Positions 1 through 8,648 of a DNA stretch of 23,097 nt are shown here, piece by piece. Source of the stretch: Ophiothrix spiculata (Eukaryota > Echinodermata > Ophiuroidea > Amphilepidida > Ophiotrichidae); assembly GCA_000969725.1 (NCBI GenBank), contig JXSR01S018003.1. The stretch is one strand, 5' to 3'. The notes beneath the pieces were generated by a model, which worked only from the letters and a program-made list of their open reading frames with translations, was not told where the DNA came from and searched no databases. Numbering within the stretch: position 1 is the stretch's first letter; every line of letters starts with the position of its first letter. Both the position numbers and the translations under genes were made by a program.

Positions 1-110
1 TTTTAATGGGGGGGGGGGGGGGGGGAAGAAGGGGAAAAATTCCGTCAGGGGGAAATTTTGGGGCTTTGCCCCCCCCTGGCGACCAACACCTGTTACGCCC
101 CTGCGGGGCC
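1..110. repeat. G/C-homopolymer-rich repeat at window start
   Basis: An uninterrupted run of 18 G (8-25) is followed by G-rich sequence and a short inverted pair, CAGGGGG (46-52) against CCCCCCTG (71-78). The end carries CGCCCCTG, whose reverse complement CAGGGGCG reads like the 'GGCGTAAC plus G-run' dispersed repeats I recall from invertebrate genomes. The family match is from memory and weak. The homopolymer and hairpin are seen directly. The base count in such a run may be a sequencing artefact. Confidence 0.5.
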
Positions 111-119
111 AAAACCGTT

Positions 120-1440
120 TAAAATTAAATTGTGAATAAAAACAAGTTTGAAAAATATATCTTCAAAGAATATCTAAAACAATGTTTGAAATAAAAAGCA
201 CGAATGATAAAAATCCAAGTTTAAAAAATAAAACGTATTTATAAAAATGTCAATATCGTTGAAAATTAAAACACAAAACGAAATTAGCGCCATCACCCAA
301 GAACACTAAAGACACATCAGAGCTGGGCTCTTGATTTTTTGTCATTTTATCTCTAATTTGTAGACTTTGGTTCTTATTCACTTGTAATATATGACTTTTG
401 AAGATCTTCTGGTCTTTCTGAGTTGCTTTACTGTGGACTAGAAAAGGTTTGTGATACATTACTGCTATACTACTGCATCGATGCTAGTTGAAAAGGTAGC
501 TGAATTCAACAACCTTTTCATTAAAAGTAAGCTTATTCAACTGCAAACTTCAACGCCGATTGTTATTGGTCCTACATGTCATTGAATCATCATATTTTAT
601 TTATCTAGGTGGTTAAGCAGATATAAACCAAAATTCACTGGCGCTTGAAATGATGTCAAATTTTCAACAATATAAATATATCGATATTCCAAGACCTATG
701 GCAGCTTGGATGCAAATATTTAATGTGGTTAGTGCATTCCCTATTAAGTACTACTTCGAACTAAGTGCAAAACAGTGATTAACTAATGCATAAAATCAAA
801 AATCGGTACAACCTTCTAAATCTTCATAAATGAATCTTCATAATCTTCGAAAATAACTAGACTAGAATATACAATGACATGTACCTAATATGTATTCATA
901 CTCTTTTTGGATTTAGAAAAGTCAGAACTTTAAACGATTATATCTCAGAACTAATATTATTAGACTTATGTATTTCTTATTCAACACTCTACAGTGGGAA
1001 GACATGTTTAAGTGCACTTTGAAAACAAGGATTTCCTCTTCCAGACATATGTGCCTTTCATTGTCTTAAAAGCCGTAAAATGACCGCACAGGATGTAAAA
1101 ACAATTACATAGATGATCGGGGTCAATTTGGTTTGCGTTTTGGGGTAATCGGCGGCAATCCTTATTCGGATTGATAATCCTCTATTTTTAAATGTTATTT
1201 TTGAGCGCATATATTCTTGATGATTAAAAAGGAGACATTTATATTGAAAATGTTATGGAAACATTGTGCTCTTGTTTAAGATGTGATATATAAATTTCAC
1301 ACAGAAAAACGTATAGGTTTAGACTGTGGGCATATGGGCATATGTCCAAGATTTATTTCTTTAATAACAATGATAACAGTCTTGTTGCTACATTGTGCCG
1401 CAAATCCTTTGAGCGGAGAAGTTCAACAAAAAAAAAAATG
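120..1440. other. AT-rich DNA without a supported gene
   Basis: No domain-bearing frame is seen on either strand; the one frame of about 70 codons (250-459, minus) is low-complexity and unrecognised. A short arm pair (TGAAAAGGT near 488 against ACCTTTTCA near 511) and a partial direct repeat of AATCTTCATAA (near 820-845) are present but look ordinary. The block includes one copy of a dispersed repeat, annotated separately at 1003. Confidence 0.6.
1003..1150 (+). repeat. Dispersed repeat, copy 1
   Basis: About 150 bases here resemble 14097-14235 in the same orientation. Shared blocks include AAGTGCA, ACAAGGATT, TTTCCTCT and TGTGCCTTTC, then a looser match around GGTC.AATTTGG. The similarity is imperfect, so this is an old interspersed repeat. 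Copy 2 is interrupted at its left edge by a fold-back element at 13615-14095, so copy 1 acts as the unoccupied version. The family is unknown. Confidence 0.55.
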
Positions 1441-1481
1441 TTTAGCCTAAAAATGTGTTTTCTTCGTTTTACGTTTCTCCT

Positions 1482-1504
1482 TTAAAGAAAAGAAAAGAAA
1501 AGAA
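1482..1504 (+). repeat. AAAGA microsatellite
   Basis: Four adjacent AAAGA-type pentamers form a short tandem repeat directly before the hairpin at 1513. It is a simple repeat with no inferred function. Confidence 0.7.
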
Positions 1505-1512
1505 TTTTAATT

Positions 1513-1550
1513 CGTGAATGCTAGAGACTTAAAAGTATCTAGCATTCACG
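1513..1550. repeat. Near-perfect 38-base palindrome
   Basis: An 18-base arm starting CGTGAATGCTAGA pairs with its reverse complement ending TCTAGCATTCACG. There is one mismatch (1526 against 1537) and a two-base centre. It would extrude as a tight cruciform or RNA hairpin. Nothing beside it shows whether it is a transposon footprint or a structured RNA. Confidence 0.75.
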
Positions 1551-1770
1551 GTTGCGTACCTTTGCCTTTTTGAAATCTGACACCGAAACTCCAAGATGGC
1601 CACCAATTAGTACGCATTTTTTTCCTTGTGTATTTTCTTTCATTTTGATATTGGTCGTCATGTACCCCCAAAATTGAAGTCCCAAGCGTTTTTAGTTTAA
1701 AAATGCTTTTTTGTGAATTTCTCCTCTTAAGATGTGAATTTTTAAAGGAAAAACGGTAAACACCATGCTC

Positions 1771-1790
1771 TTTTTTTTTCTTTTTTTTTT
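1771..1790 (-). other. A-rich 3' tail of the LINE
   Basis: On the minus strand the LINE ends in two runs of A (10 and 9) split by one G, following the 3' UTR. This marks the 3' terminus of the retrotransposed copy. No clear target-site duplication can be paired with the ragged 5' end near 3475. Confidence 0.65.
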
Positions 1791-2022
1791 CAGTCCATCA
1801 ACATACAACATTAAAAGGCGCTTACGATACATATACACATTATTAAAAGAACAGTAAAATATTTAAAAACAAACAAGAAAAGAAAAAGTACGTTGATAAG
1901 ACCAAGGATAGCCCAAAAAGCCACAAGAGCTTATTCTATTGGGGTCCTACACAAGGAACAAAACATGAATGACAAAAAAAAGAAGGAAAAAGGAACAGAG
2001 CTACCAAAGGAAAACAAAACAG

Positions 2023-2259
2023 TCAAGTACCAGAACTACCTCCCTCTCTCATCCTAGCTTTTGTGGCAAGATGAGCTTTAACTTCTTTTTTGAAGTTGGC
2101 ATAGCTATTGATGGATTTGATATTGCTACGGAGGCAGTTCCAGGCCTTGACTGCAGTATACTGGAAGGTGGTACTACCAATCTGCCCACGAAACTTAGGA
2201 ACCACAAAATTGAGATGGCTACCCCTGGTCTTATACCGGTGTCTTTCAGAAATCTTTAA
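2023..2259 (-). pseudogene. LINE ORF2 C-terminal tail
   Basis: The open frame runs from the TTAA site to a stop at 2023. It contains ISERHRYKTRGSHLNFVVPK, then TTFQYTAVKAWNCLRSNIKS and FKKEVKAHL. This matches the usual LINE ending 'TR......vP..r...g..tF.y.a...WN.LP..i....s...FKk..k.hL'. The usual LP after WN is changed to LR here. It continues the reading frame of the thumb fragment once the intervening element and one TTAA copy are discounted. Confidence 0.87.
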
Positions 2260-2880
2260 AGATCACATGAAAAGAAAATATCAAGTAGCATTAATAGACT
2301 TGTTGTAACAAAACTTACTGAAAAACAACGACATAAAATTCCAATTATGCACAAATAGTAAATGATGCTCATAAATGCTTTCAAATATCCCGCCTCGCAA
2401 ACCTGTATTTAACGACCTCAAAAACAATCTCTTTGAACTGTCTGAGTGATATTACGCGTATTAGTGTACGAAGAGTTTCATAAGACCCTGGAAAACACAC
2501 CCAGTAAACTATTATTTGTATTGTTTATTATCCGTGGATCTCGAAAATCTCTGAACACTTACCGACGTCATCCGACCTTGCTTTCATACTAGTTGTCGCT
2601 TTGCAGTTTTTGCAATGTAGGCCTATATACAATATCAAAACACCAGATGATACAAAGCATGACGCGACGTGGAGACAAAGCTATTGAAGTATGTAAGCAT
2701 CACAGTAGGGTAGTTCAGATAGATCGTTTTTTGAGGTCATAAAAAAGGCGCTATATTTGAAAGTTGTTTTGAGTATCGTTGACTATTTGTGCTTTGTTAA
2801 AATGTTACATTGGTGTTTTCCACTTAGTTTTGTTATAACGATGTATATGAAGCTACTTATATTTTCTTTTCCTGTAACCT
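2260..2880. mobile_element. TTAA-flanked inverted-repeat element (Kolobok/T2-like MITE candidate)
   Basis: A 621-base insertion lies in the LINE coding region between two TTAA copies (2256-2259 and 2881-2884). Its ends are inverted repeats of roughly 70 imperfect bases: AGATCACATGAAAAGAAAAT at the left, and the reverse complement of the right end reading AGGTTACAGGAAAAGAAAAT. Both continue through AGTAGC and later GTAACAAAACTT/ATAACAAAACTA. The LINE reading frame (PDYLSDHF then ISERH) resumes across it, so the insertion is younger than the LINE. TTAA duplication is typical of piggyBac and Kolobok. The right end with its TTAA reads TTAAAGG, like the TTAAAGGRR ends I recall for Kolobok-related T2 MITEs, and lacks piggyBac's usual CCC start. 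There is no transposase frame inside, so it is non-autonomous. Confidence 0.8.
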
Positions 2881-2883
2881 TTA

Positions 2884-3160
2884 AAAAATGATCACTCAGG
2901 TAATCTGGCGACATGTTATTATAAATTTTTAAAAGCATGGTTAAGCTTTAATTGCTTTACTCTGTCATCAGTGTTTAAAAACCCAAGCTTATCAAGCTCA
3001 TCCTGTCCAACATGAGTCCGTGAGTCCATACCAAGAGTAAACCTAACTATTTTATTTTGCATGACTTGAAGTTTGTTTTTTAAATTTTTGAGAAAGACCA
3101 GAAAACCAAGAGGAGCAAGAATAATCAAAATAGCACTGAATTAAAGCAGAACTAAAGTTT
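2884..3160 (-). pseudogene. LINE ORF2 thumb/connection fragment, frameshifted
   Basis: Successive frames give an FLYRQAQFLDQKTRKTL-like piece, then SALIQCYFDYSCSSWFSGLS, then LQVMQNKIVRFTLGMDSRTH and LNTDDRVKQLKLNHAFKNL, then YNNMSPDYLSDHFLK. All are standard LINE motifs after the palm ('Q.hfdY....W......l...Q.k..R.il', 'LgfL...dR..qlkl.h.fK', 'P.YL...F'). Frame changes occur near 3145, 3085 and 2930. The fragment stops exactly at the TTAA where the 2260-2880 element begins. Confidence 0.85.
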
Positions 3161-3202
3161 TGCGAGTTTTTTGATCAAGAAACTGAGCTTGTCTGTATAA
3201 AA

Positions 3203-3352
3203 ATTACCAACCATTGACCTGCTACCTTGTTTAAAAAGAGGAGTAACACGTGCACACTTCAAGTCTTTAGGAACTGAATTGGTTAAAATAGACAAATTAA
3301 TAATAGAGGTAATGGGATCTTTCAGCACAGAGGCCCCATCCTTGAGAAATCT
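3203..3352 (-). pseudogene. LINE reverse transcriptase, fingers fragment
   Basis: Fifty codons without a stop contain RFLKDGASVLKDPITSIINL, then SVPKDLKCARVTPLFKQGSR and the start of a GN motif. This is the conserved LINE RT block 'FLKD..s.l..P...i.N.S...g..P..lK.a.v.PlfK.G'. In an intact RT the block is followed by an 'N.RPIS' motif and the palm with YADD; here it joins directly to thumb-region sequence, so the catalytic core is deleted. Weaker coding similarity continues upstream to about 3475 in shifting frames. The plus-strand open frame over this stretch is a shadow. Confidence 0.85.
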
Positions 3353-3479
3353 CTTGGTCCTGTATGCTTTACATAGATGTGATAAGTTGATTGCAGATAT
3401 GGATACCTATTTTGAAGGTTGTTGTACATTGGATGATGGTACTCTCTATATTTCTCAAATTGAAAATTAGCCCACAATC

Positions 3480-4200
3480 TACATTATACTTGGATAACGT
3501 AAATATGCTTTCATACCACAATCGCATTGTTAACATAATGATTGATGGAGGAGATATAATGCCGTGAGCATTTCGTGAGGAAAGTAAAGCCCCTGTCTAG
3601 ACGTCTTAAAGGCTACGGTCCCTAAATGGGTGCCATTTTTGCCAACGGCATCTTTACTGCAACTTTTTACCTACTTACACATATCAGAATAATACAATTT
3701 TTGGCGTACATATGTAATAGAGTCTCTAGTTTATACATGAGACTTTAGTAGTAATTTCACGTCCATTATCAAGGTCAAAATCACGTCAATAAACTACTTC
3801 GAAAAATGTACACCTTTTTCGCCGAAACCTTAAAATTTTATGATGTTCGAACGATTCGTTTGTTTTCAAATTTTGACAGATTGTAGGCTTGATACTTTTT
3901 ATTGAATTACAAATAATATTTTATAAATGTGTTGAGTTGATTTTGAATGATAATGTAACAAACCCGCTTTGTTTTGCCCGAAAAACCAGGCGTGAATAAT
4001 GACTCTGAGTTCGCCCTGTTTGACCTGTGAATAGTCTGATTTTAGTATCTACATTATCTACATTTTGTCTGATATACGCATTCGCATAATTTACTTACAA
4101 ATTGAGCATTCCAATGAGGCAAAAATTGCAATTTTTATGTAAACAAAAGAAAAATACGGCATTCTAATGTTTATGGTTTAGATTTTAGTTCACGATCTCA
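3480..4200. other. AT-rich DNA without a supported gene
   Basis: No protein frame of note on either strand. The string ATTTTGACAGATTGT (near 3877) recurs near 4681, hinting at shared old repeat sequence. No promoter, RNA gene or strong hairpin was found. Confidence 0.55.
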
Positions 4201-4204
4201 ACAA

Positions 4205-4292
4205 TGCCTTGATAGCTCAGCGGTGGAGCGCTCGCTTCGTAATGCATGACTAACTCCTGCCATAATCCATGGTTCGAGTCCCCGCAAAGGCA
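4205..4292 (+). pseudogene. tRNA-like sequence / SINE head (Pol III A and B boxes)
   Basis: There is an A box (TAGCTCAGCGGTGG, 4213-4226) and a B box (GGTTCGAGTCC, 4271-4281). The acceptor ends TGCCTTG (4205-4211) and AAAGGCA (4286-4292) pair at 6 of 7 positions, and a D stem GCTC/GAGC forms. The anticodon loop would read TTCGTAA, but its stem does not pair, the spacing to the T arm is long, and the T stem is weak. It is 88 bases against about 73 for a normal tRNA. This is a decayed tRNA or a tRNA-derived SINE head, probably not a working tRNA. The conserved box at 4472 could belong to the same SINE, which is unproven. Confidence 0.65.
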
Positions 4293-4299
4293 GTGGAAA

Positions 4300-5500
4300 C
4301 TATTTATCTTTTCATGATAGAAAAATAGTTAGGATTCACATTTTCATGAGCATGTGGATTCCTCGTACCCTTAAGTGGGTCCTAAGGAATATACAAATAT
4401 TTGTTACTCGTAATGTGATATACCAAAAGGAATATCTTTATGATCATCAAAATAACATTTAAATTAAAAGAACTATGAAATACATTGGAATAAATGTCAG
4501 GGGCCTGATCGGTTTCTTAATACCTGCATTTAACACAACAAATCGTAATGTGTCTGAAAAGAAATATTTTCTACTACTCTTGTTATCGCATTTCTCAATT
4601 AAGACTTAAAATAGATGGTTTAAAATTTGAACGAATAAAATCCTATCATATTTTAAGCATTATTGAATCATGAAGTATCATTTTGACAGATTGTGTTCGA
4701 TTGTTATATCGAGTAATAACTTTTGCTGTTCCGTGTATGGTTTTGTTTTTCTTCTGTGATTGTAAATTTAACACGCAGAATCAATTTGATACCTGTAACT
4801 TTGTATATATGATCACCACATTTTACTAGTTTTATAACAACTCGTTTTATATAGCTCTTTAAGTTAAGATGTGATATCGGTTTCTATCTTATACTTGCTC
4901 AAACGATAAACAAATTTTATTATTCATAAAAACCCTGATATATGCATATATATGCAATGAGTATGATAATGGTCTGTTTAACCCTTTGTCTAGTACATTA
5001 CTGGTTACATAAAAGGTATGAGTGTCTAATGACAAGCCACCCTATACCAAGAAACATTTTATAGTTCTGATAATGGTCTCTGTTGAACAGTTTATCTGGT
5101 GTACATGTCGAGCAAAGACAACACTATTTGTAATTTATTTTAAAACAATAAAATGTCTTTTGAAAATACTTAATAAGTAAATATCCTTAATTTAATTTTA
5201 AAACATTATCTATGGTGATATCTTGTGATTGTGCTAAAAGCTATAGGCCAAAAGGCCGATGGAAGCTGATTGTTCGATTCCACCATCAGACTGTGAATGA
5301 AAATGGTATCAGTCTAATATCAGCTCCCGTAAATGTCACATGGTTTATATTCTTTTATGCATGAAACATTACCGGAAGGTATGAATATTCATAAGGCTGA
5401 GTACAAGATTTTAAAATCGAATTAAATCACTGAAAGAAGTCTAATTTTCAGAAACTTTTACTCGGAGTAGATAAAAGAAAGTCTTAAAAACATTTTAAAA
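4300..5500. other. AT-rich DNA with weak internal repeats
   Basis: No coding frame is supported. TGATAATGGTCT occurs twice (near 4965 and 5069), each followed by partly matching sequence, suggesting a diverged tandem duplication of about 100 bases. A GTTCGATTCC near 5272 resembles a B box but has no A box at the right distance. The conserved box at 4472 is annotated separately. Confidence 0.5.
4472..4507 (+). repeat. Conserved 37-base box, copy 1
   Basis: This matches 12349-12385 at about 32 of 37 aligned positions (one gap). The core is identical: CTATGAA, then ATAAA, then TGTCAGGGGCCTG. Flanking similarity drops quickly on both sides. One copy lies 180 bases downstream of a tRNA-like sequence, the other inside a TA-flanked DNA transposon. 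A conserved SINE domain or a fragment of a shared mobile element would explain it. No family is assigned. Confidence 0.6.
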
Positions 5501-5665
5501 TTTTAAAAAGTGTGAGTTTTTAAACTGTATGTCCAATACCGAGACATTAAACGAAGTGTTTATTTTGAACAAGAGCGATGAAATTTGGTCTCAAAATTTA
5601 AAGGAGCTTGGTCCGATTTTTCTGTGGCATTGGAAATTAATAATAAACCATTCAATCTCATTTAA

Positions 5666-6001
5666 GATAGTCAGGATTACAGAGCAGGCCTGTCATCTCC
5701 TTGGACCTCATTCAAAATTGATGCACATTCAAATTTGATGGATATGAATGTGTCCCACCACTACTTACCACCAGAAGAACATTATATTTATGTCAACCTA
5801 ATAATGAAGCTGGGTATCGGCTATTCTGTCAGAAGCTGAAACGAAATGAATTATACCACCAACATCCGACAGCATTTTTCCAAAATCTTAAACGTCTCAA
5901 CTGCAAAACTTAAGGGGCTCTTAGAAGACAATGATTCATTTGCCGTCACCAATCAACCATGTATGGGTGTTGCGGACTGGAACACTCGAACAGTAGACTA
6001 A
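5666..6001 (+). pseudogene. Decayed open frame of unknown origin
   Basis: One frame stays open from 5666 to 6001 (111 codons) apart from a single TGA at 5837. After that stop, an ATG at 5846 begins 51 codons (MNYTTNIRQHFSKI..., ending ADWNTRTVD). Such a run is unusual for DNA this AT-rich, where a stop is expected about every 14 codons. The residue mix looks protein-like, but I recognise no domain, no signal peptide and no splice context. An overlapping frame (5529-5738) is open for 69 codons. It may be a fossil exon, a transposon fragment or chance. Confidence 0.2.
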
Positions 6002-6179
6002 CAGTCTTCATGACTCAAGAGTTGGCATTGACTAGACTCGTTGAACTTACCTGATAAAGTTACAAATCATTTAGTTATAGGGCAATCTGTGTTTGTCGAT
6101 CCAGTGATATAATCTGTACCGAACTATGTTTAAACATGGGATACGAAGCTTGCTAAAACCCATACAAATTTTGATTTGA

Positions 6180-6450
6180 CTTGTTAATGCCTTAAAGAGA
6201 ATTATTGCTTACATATCATCTATCTTTCTTTACAATTTAAACTGAAAGACATTAGTTTATCTACCTTATCTACCTAAGGTTTTGAATTTAATATATAAAT
6301 GCATAAATACACTTTTATATTTATAACATATTAATTAAAAAGTCAATATAGAACATATTTACTTATCTATTACAATTATTTGTATCCTATTAATTAAGCT
6401 AAGTGATGTTTAAGGAGATGATTAAGGTAAGTGATTTCTTACATAGTATA
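6180..6450 (+). repeat. Diverged direct repeat, copy 1
   Basis: ACTTGTTAATGCCTT starts this copy and a near-identical ACTTGTTAATGCCTG starts copy 2 at about 6640. Both continue through CATCTATCTTT/TATCCATCTTT, TTTATAACATATTAAT followed by AAAAAGT/GAACAAGT, and AAGGTAAGTG/GAGGTAAGTG. Overall identity looks moderate, with indels. It suggests an old tandem or interspersed duplication about 450 bases apart. Confidence 0.5.
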
Positions 6451-6609
6451 TGTGTTATAATTAAGGGTATCTTTAAATTAATGCATAGTTAATTCAATTC
6501 TGTATATTTTAAGGAAAAGACTGATGTCATTGTATATATTATTTTCTGAAAGTTTTAGAAAAGGTTCAAGTGCTATTGCATTGCAAACATTCCCATCACG
6601 TTTCTTATG

Positions 6610-6865
6610 TATCTGGGCCAATATTTCAAAGCGCTGTTAAACTTGTTAATGCCTGGAAGATATTCATTGTTAGATGTTATCCATCTTTAGCTGTGATTTA
6701 ACCTAAAGGGAAGGATCTGAAATTAGTATGCATTTTATGTTTATAACATATTAATGAACAAGTAAACTTTTCACTTTGTGCCGAAGATGCTTATGTATTC
6801 ATTTTGTGCAGAACATAGTTATCTTTACCCTGTTAACTAAGATTAAAGAGGTAAGTGGTGTGCCT
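6610..6865 (+). repeat. Diverged direct repeat, copy 2
   Basis: Partner of the copy at 6180. Its left edge, CTGGGCCAATATTTCAAAGC, resembles from memory the 'GGGCCCAATTTCATAAAGC' ends of repeats common in marine invertebrates; I cannot confirm that. No matching right terminus is found. No coding frame is seen. Confidence 0.4.
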
Positions 6866-6869
6866 TTTA

Positions 6870-7470
6870 TTATAATAATTTTGAAAAGCTTGTGTAAAAC
6901 ATTTTGTTAACCTATTTCTGATTATGTTCAATGGAGTCAATAAGTATAGTAGAAAATCCCAACTTGCGATTTTGCAATTAGTCACAATTCTTTTGTGTTT
7001 ACAAAGAAAGGCAAAAGTTCTTGGATCTATTAGTTTATATTAGCAATAAATTATCGTTCGTATTAATTGACAGGTCTCATTATAGATTAATTAGATACTT
7101 CTTTGGTAATTTTAATTTTATAAACTTTTGTAAACAGAAACTCTTATTTGATCATGACGTCTACATCGCCCTATAGATCAAGTAGAAATTTTACCCCTTA
7201 TTGGCTCTCTAATACCCGTTAACGGTTGATTTGAATTGGTAGTGTTAGGAAACAGATTATATCCAAAAACACAATAGAATATATACAAACAACTTTGGAT
7301 TAAGCCAATCATGTAGGGCATTAAAGTTTGGATTTCAAAATGCCATTAGTCTTGATATTATCAAGGTCTGGTGATTTTAAAGGACATCTTTTAGAATCAG
7401 TCATATTCAGATTCGGTTTTTCAGACTATGATTATGCTGGACAAAAAGATAGTTTTAAACTTAGGCTGAT
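6870..7470. other. AT-rich DNA without a supported gene
   Basis: No RNA gene, domain-bearing frame or strong hairpin is visible between the direct repeats and the fold-back element at 7478. Confidence 0.55.
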
Positions 7471-7477
7471 AACATAC

Positions 7478-7740
7478 TTCTTTTGAGCTGCCAAATATTT
7501 GGTGCAACAAGTCTTTGTTATCTTATAATCTGATATATAGTTCAAATCTATTTTCTATTAATAACGGAAGCTTGGTGATGAAAAATCAATACTACCACAT
7601 TGAGGAGTATTTGGTGAAAATGTTTGGTGATTTACAACATCAATTATCCGTTATTGATTAGAAGATGCATCGGAATTATATTACTAGATTATAAGATAAC
7701 AAAGACATGTTACACAAAATATTTGGTTGCTCAAAAAGAA
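7478..7740. mobile_element. Fold-back (hairpin) MITE-like element
   Basis: The arms 7478-7580 and 7638-7740 are inverted copies of each other with a 57-base loop. The longest identical block is GTCTTTGTTATCTTATAATC with its complement. Other shared blocks are CCAAATATTT and AATAACGGA. The arms differ by scattered substitutions and indels, so the element is not recent. Its exact ends and target duplication are unclear because the right flank is A-rich. The plus-strand frame at 7624-7833 is inside the arm and not a gene. Confidence 0.72.
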
Positions 7741-7953
7741 AAAGAAAAAAAAATATACATATTAATGTCTCACAGAAGAACAATATATCTAACCAAGAGA
7801 ATAGCTACCTCGAAAGGTACCATTTCATTTTAACTAACATACTAAACAAATGGAAAAAAGTTTATTGACTTTACTATCATGTGAAGTGTGTAAATTATAA
7901 TTCTTTTAGAACTTGTGGTTTCTATAAGGAAATTGTGTACCTACAGTCAATCT

Positions 7954-8219
7954 TCGAAATATGCTCCCAGTTTCGCGGGGTTTTTACTCATTAACGCGTG
8001 TTGTCAAGTAGTACTCTGCGTCGTACGCAACACACTGCAATTCGCGCAGTTGCATGTGATAGGTTGTTCCCGCGATCGCAACGCCAAGTTCTTGTCACTG
8101 GGGAAAATTGACCAGTCAAAACGATCGTCATGCGTCAGCTGTGTCAGGTGATTTAAATTCTGAATTACGCGTACGCACGGACTGCTTAGAAGCACAATTG
8201 TTTGAATATTCTGTTCGCG
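7954..8219. other. CpG-dense block 1
   Basis: I count 23 CpG dinucleotides in about 266 bases, including GCGTCGTACGC, CGCGATCGC and TACGCGTACGC, in surroundings where CpG is scarce. It might be an unmethylated regulatory island, or a younger insertion not yet eroded by deamination. Open frames on both strands here reflect the higher GC and carry no known domain. No TATA-plus-exon arrangement is visible. Confidence 0.4.
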
Positions 8220-8640
8220 ATTTTCAGGGAGCTTATTTATAAGATAGACTTTAATGTAATTTACGAAGCATTTGAACAGACTAACATAGTAACACAGACT
8301 ATAAATGATTGAATGTAGAATAATATCATGATATCCTGTTTGACTAAATGAGAAAGCAATAATTGCGAAGACTTTCGAGAAAATAACTTAATCCTCTATT
8401 CCTTGTGTAACAAAAATTACAAAGTGGTCAATTAATTGAGTTTTCATCATCTGATCATGTGTGTCAAAAAATCTATATTCCTATGACAAGCCTAATTTTC
8501 GCAACTGGAAAAGAAATGTACTTTTATTCTTGGGAATCATTATTTCTGCCGGTGTAATGAGACTGAATGTCCCCCATAACCAGGAGTCCGGATCTAATTG
8601 AACTACACGGAATAAGCCGCAATCAATGATTTATTGATCG
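8220..8640. other. AT-rich spacer between CpG-dense blocks
   Basis: No gene, hairpin or repeat of note. Base composition returns to the AT-rich background. Confidence 0.5.
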
Positions 8641-8648
8641 AACATGTA

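Larger units (their letters stand above)
1771..3475 (-). mobile_element. 5'-truncated, decayed LINE (CR1/L2/Jockey-like)
   Basis: Read on the minus strand, this stretch gives the end of a non-LTR retrotransposon ORF2 in the expected order: a reverse-transcriptase fingers fragment (3352-3203), a thumb/connection fragment (about 3160-2884), the C-terminal tail (2259-2023), a 3' UTR and an A-rich tail (1790-1771). The 5' end is missing. So is most of the RT core, including the YADD active-site region, lost at a junction near 3203. At least three frameshifts separate the pieces. A separate element interrupts the coding region at 2260-2880. The 3' UTR block GGACCCCAATAGAATAAGC (minus strand, around 1945-1925) resembles the 3' UTR of the plus-strand LINE at 16345-16921, so the two are related but not identical subfamilies. 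It is a dead copy. The clade is inferred from motifs and is not certain. Confidence 0.88.

Noticed and set aside
1570..1735. Block with AAGATGGCC and two similar TTTCTCCT segments (1470s and 1720s) as a transposon
   Set aside because: The match is short and AT-biased; no termini or target duplication could be placed.
3279..3470. 63-residue plus-strand frame
   Set aside because: It is the complement of LINE reverse-transcriptase coding sequence on the minus strand.
4205..4292. Functional tRNA-Thr (anticodon CGT)
   Set aside because: The loop reads TTCGTAA, but the anticodon stem does not pair, the T stem is weak and the length is wrong.
5235..5300. Possible tRNA with B box GTTCGATTCC
   Set aside because: No acceptable A box at the right distance and no cloverleaf pairing; TAGGCCAAAAGGCC is a simple palindrome instead.
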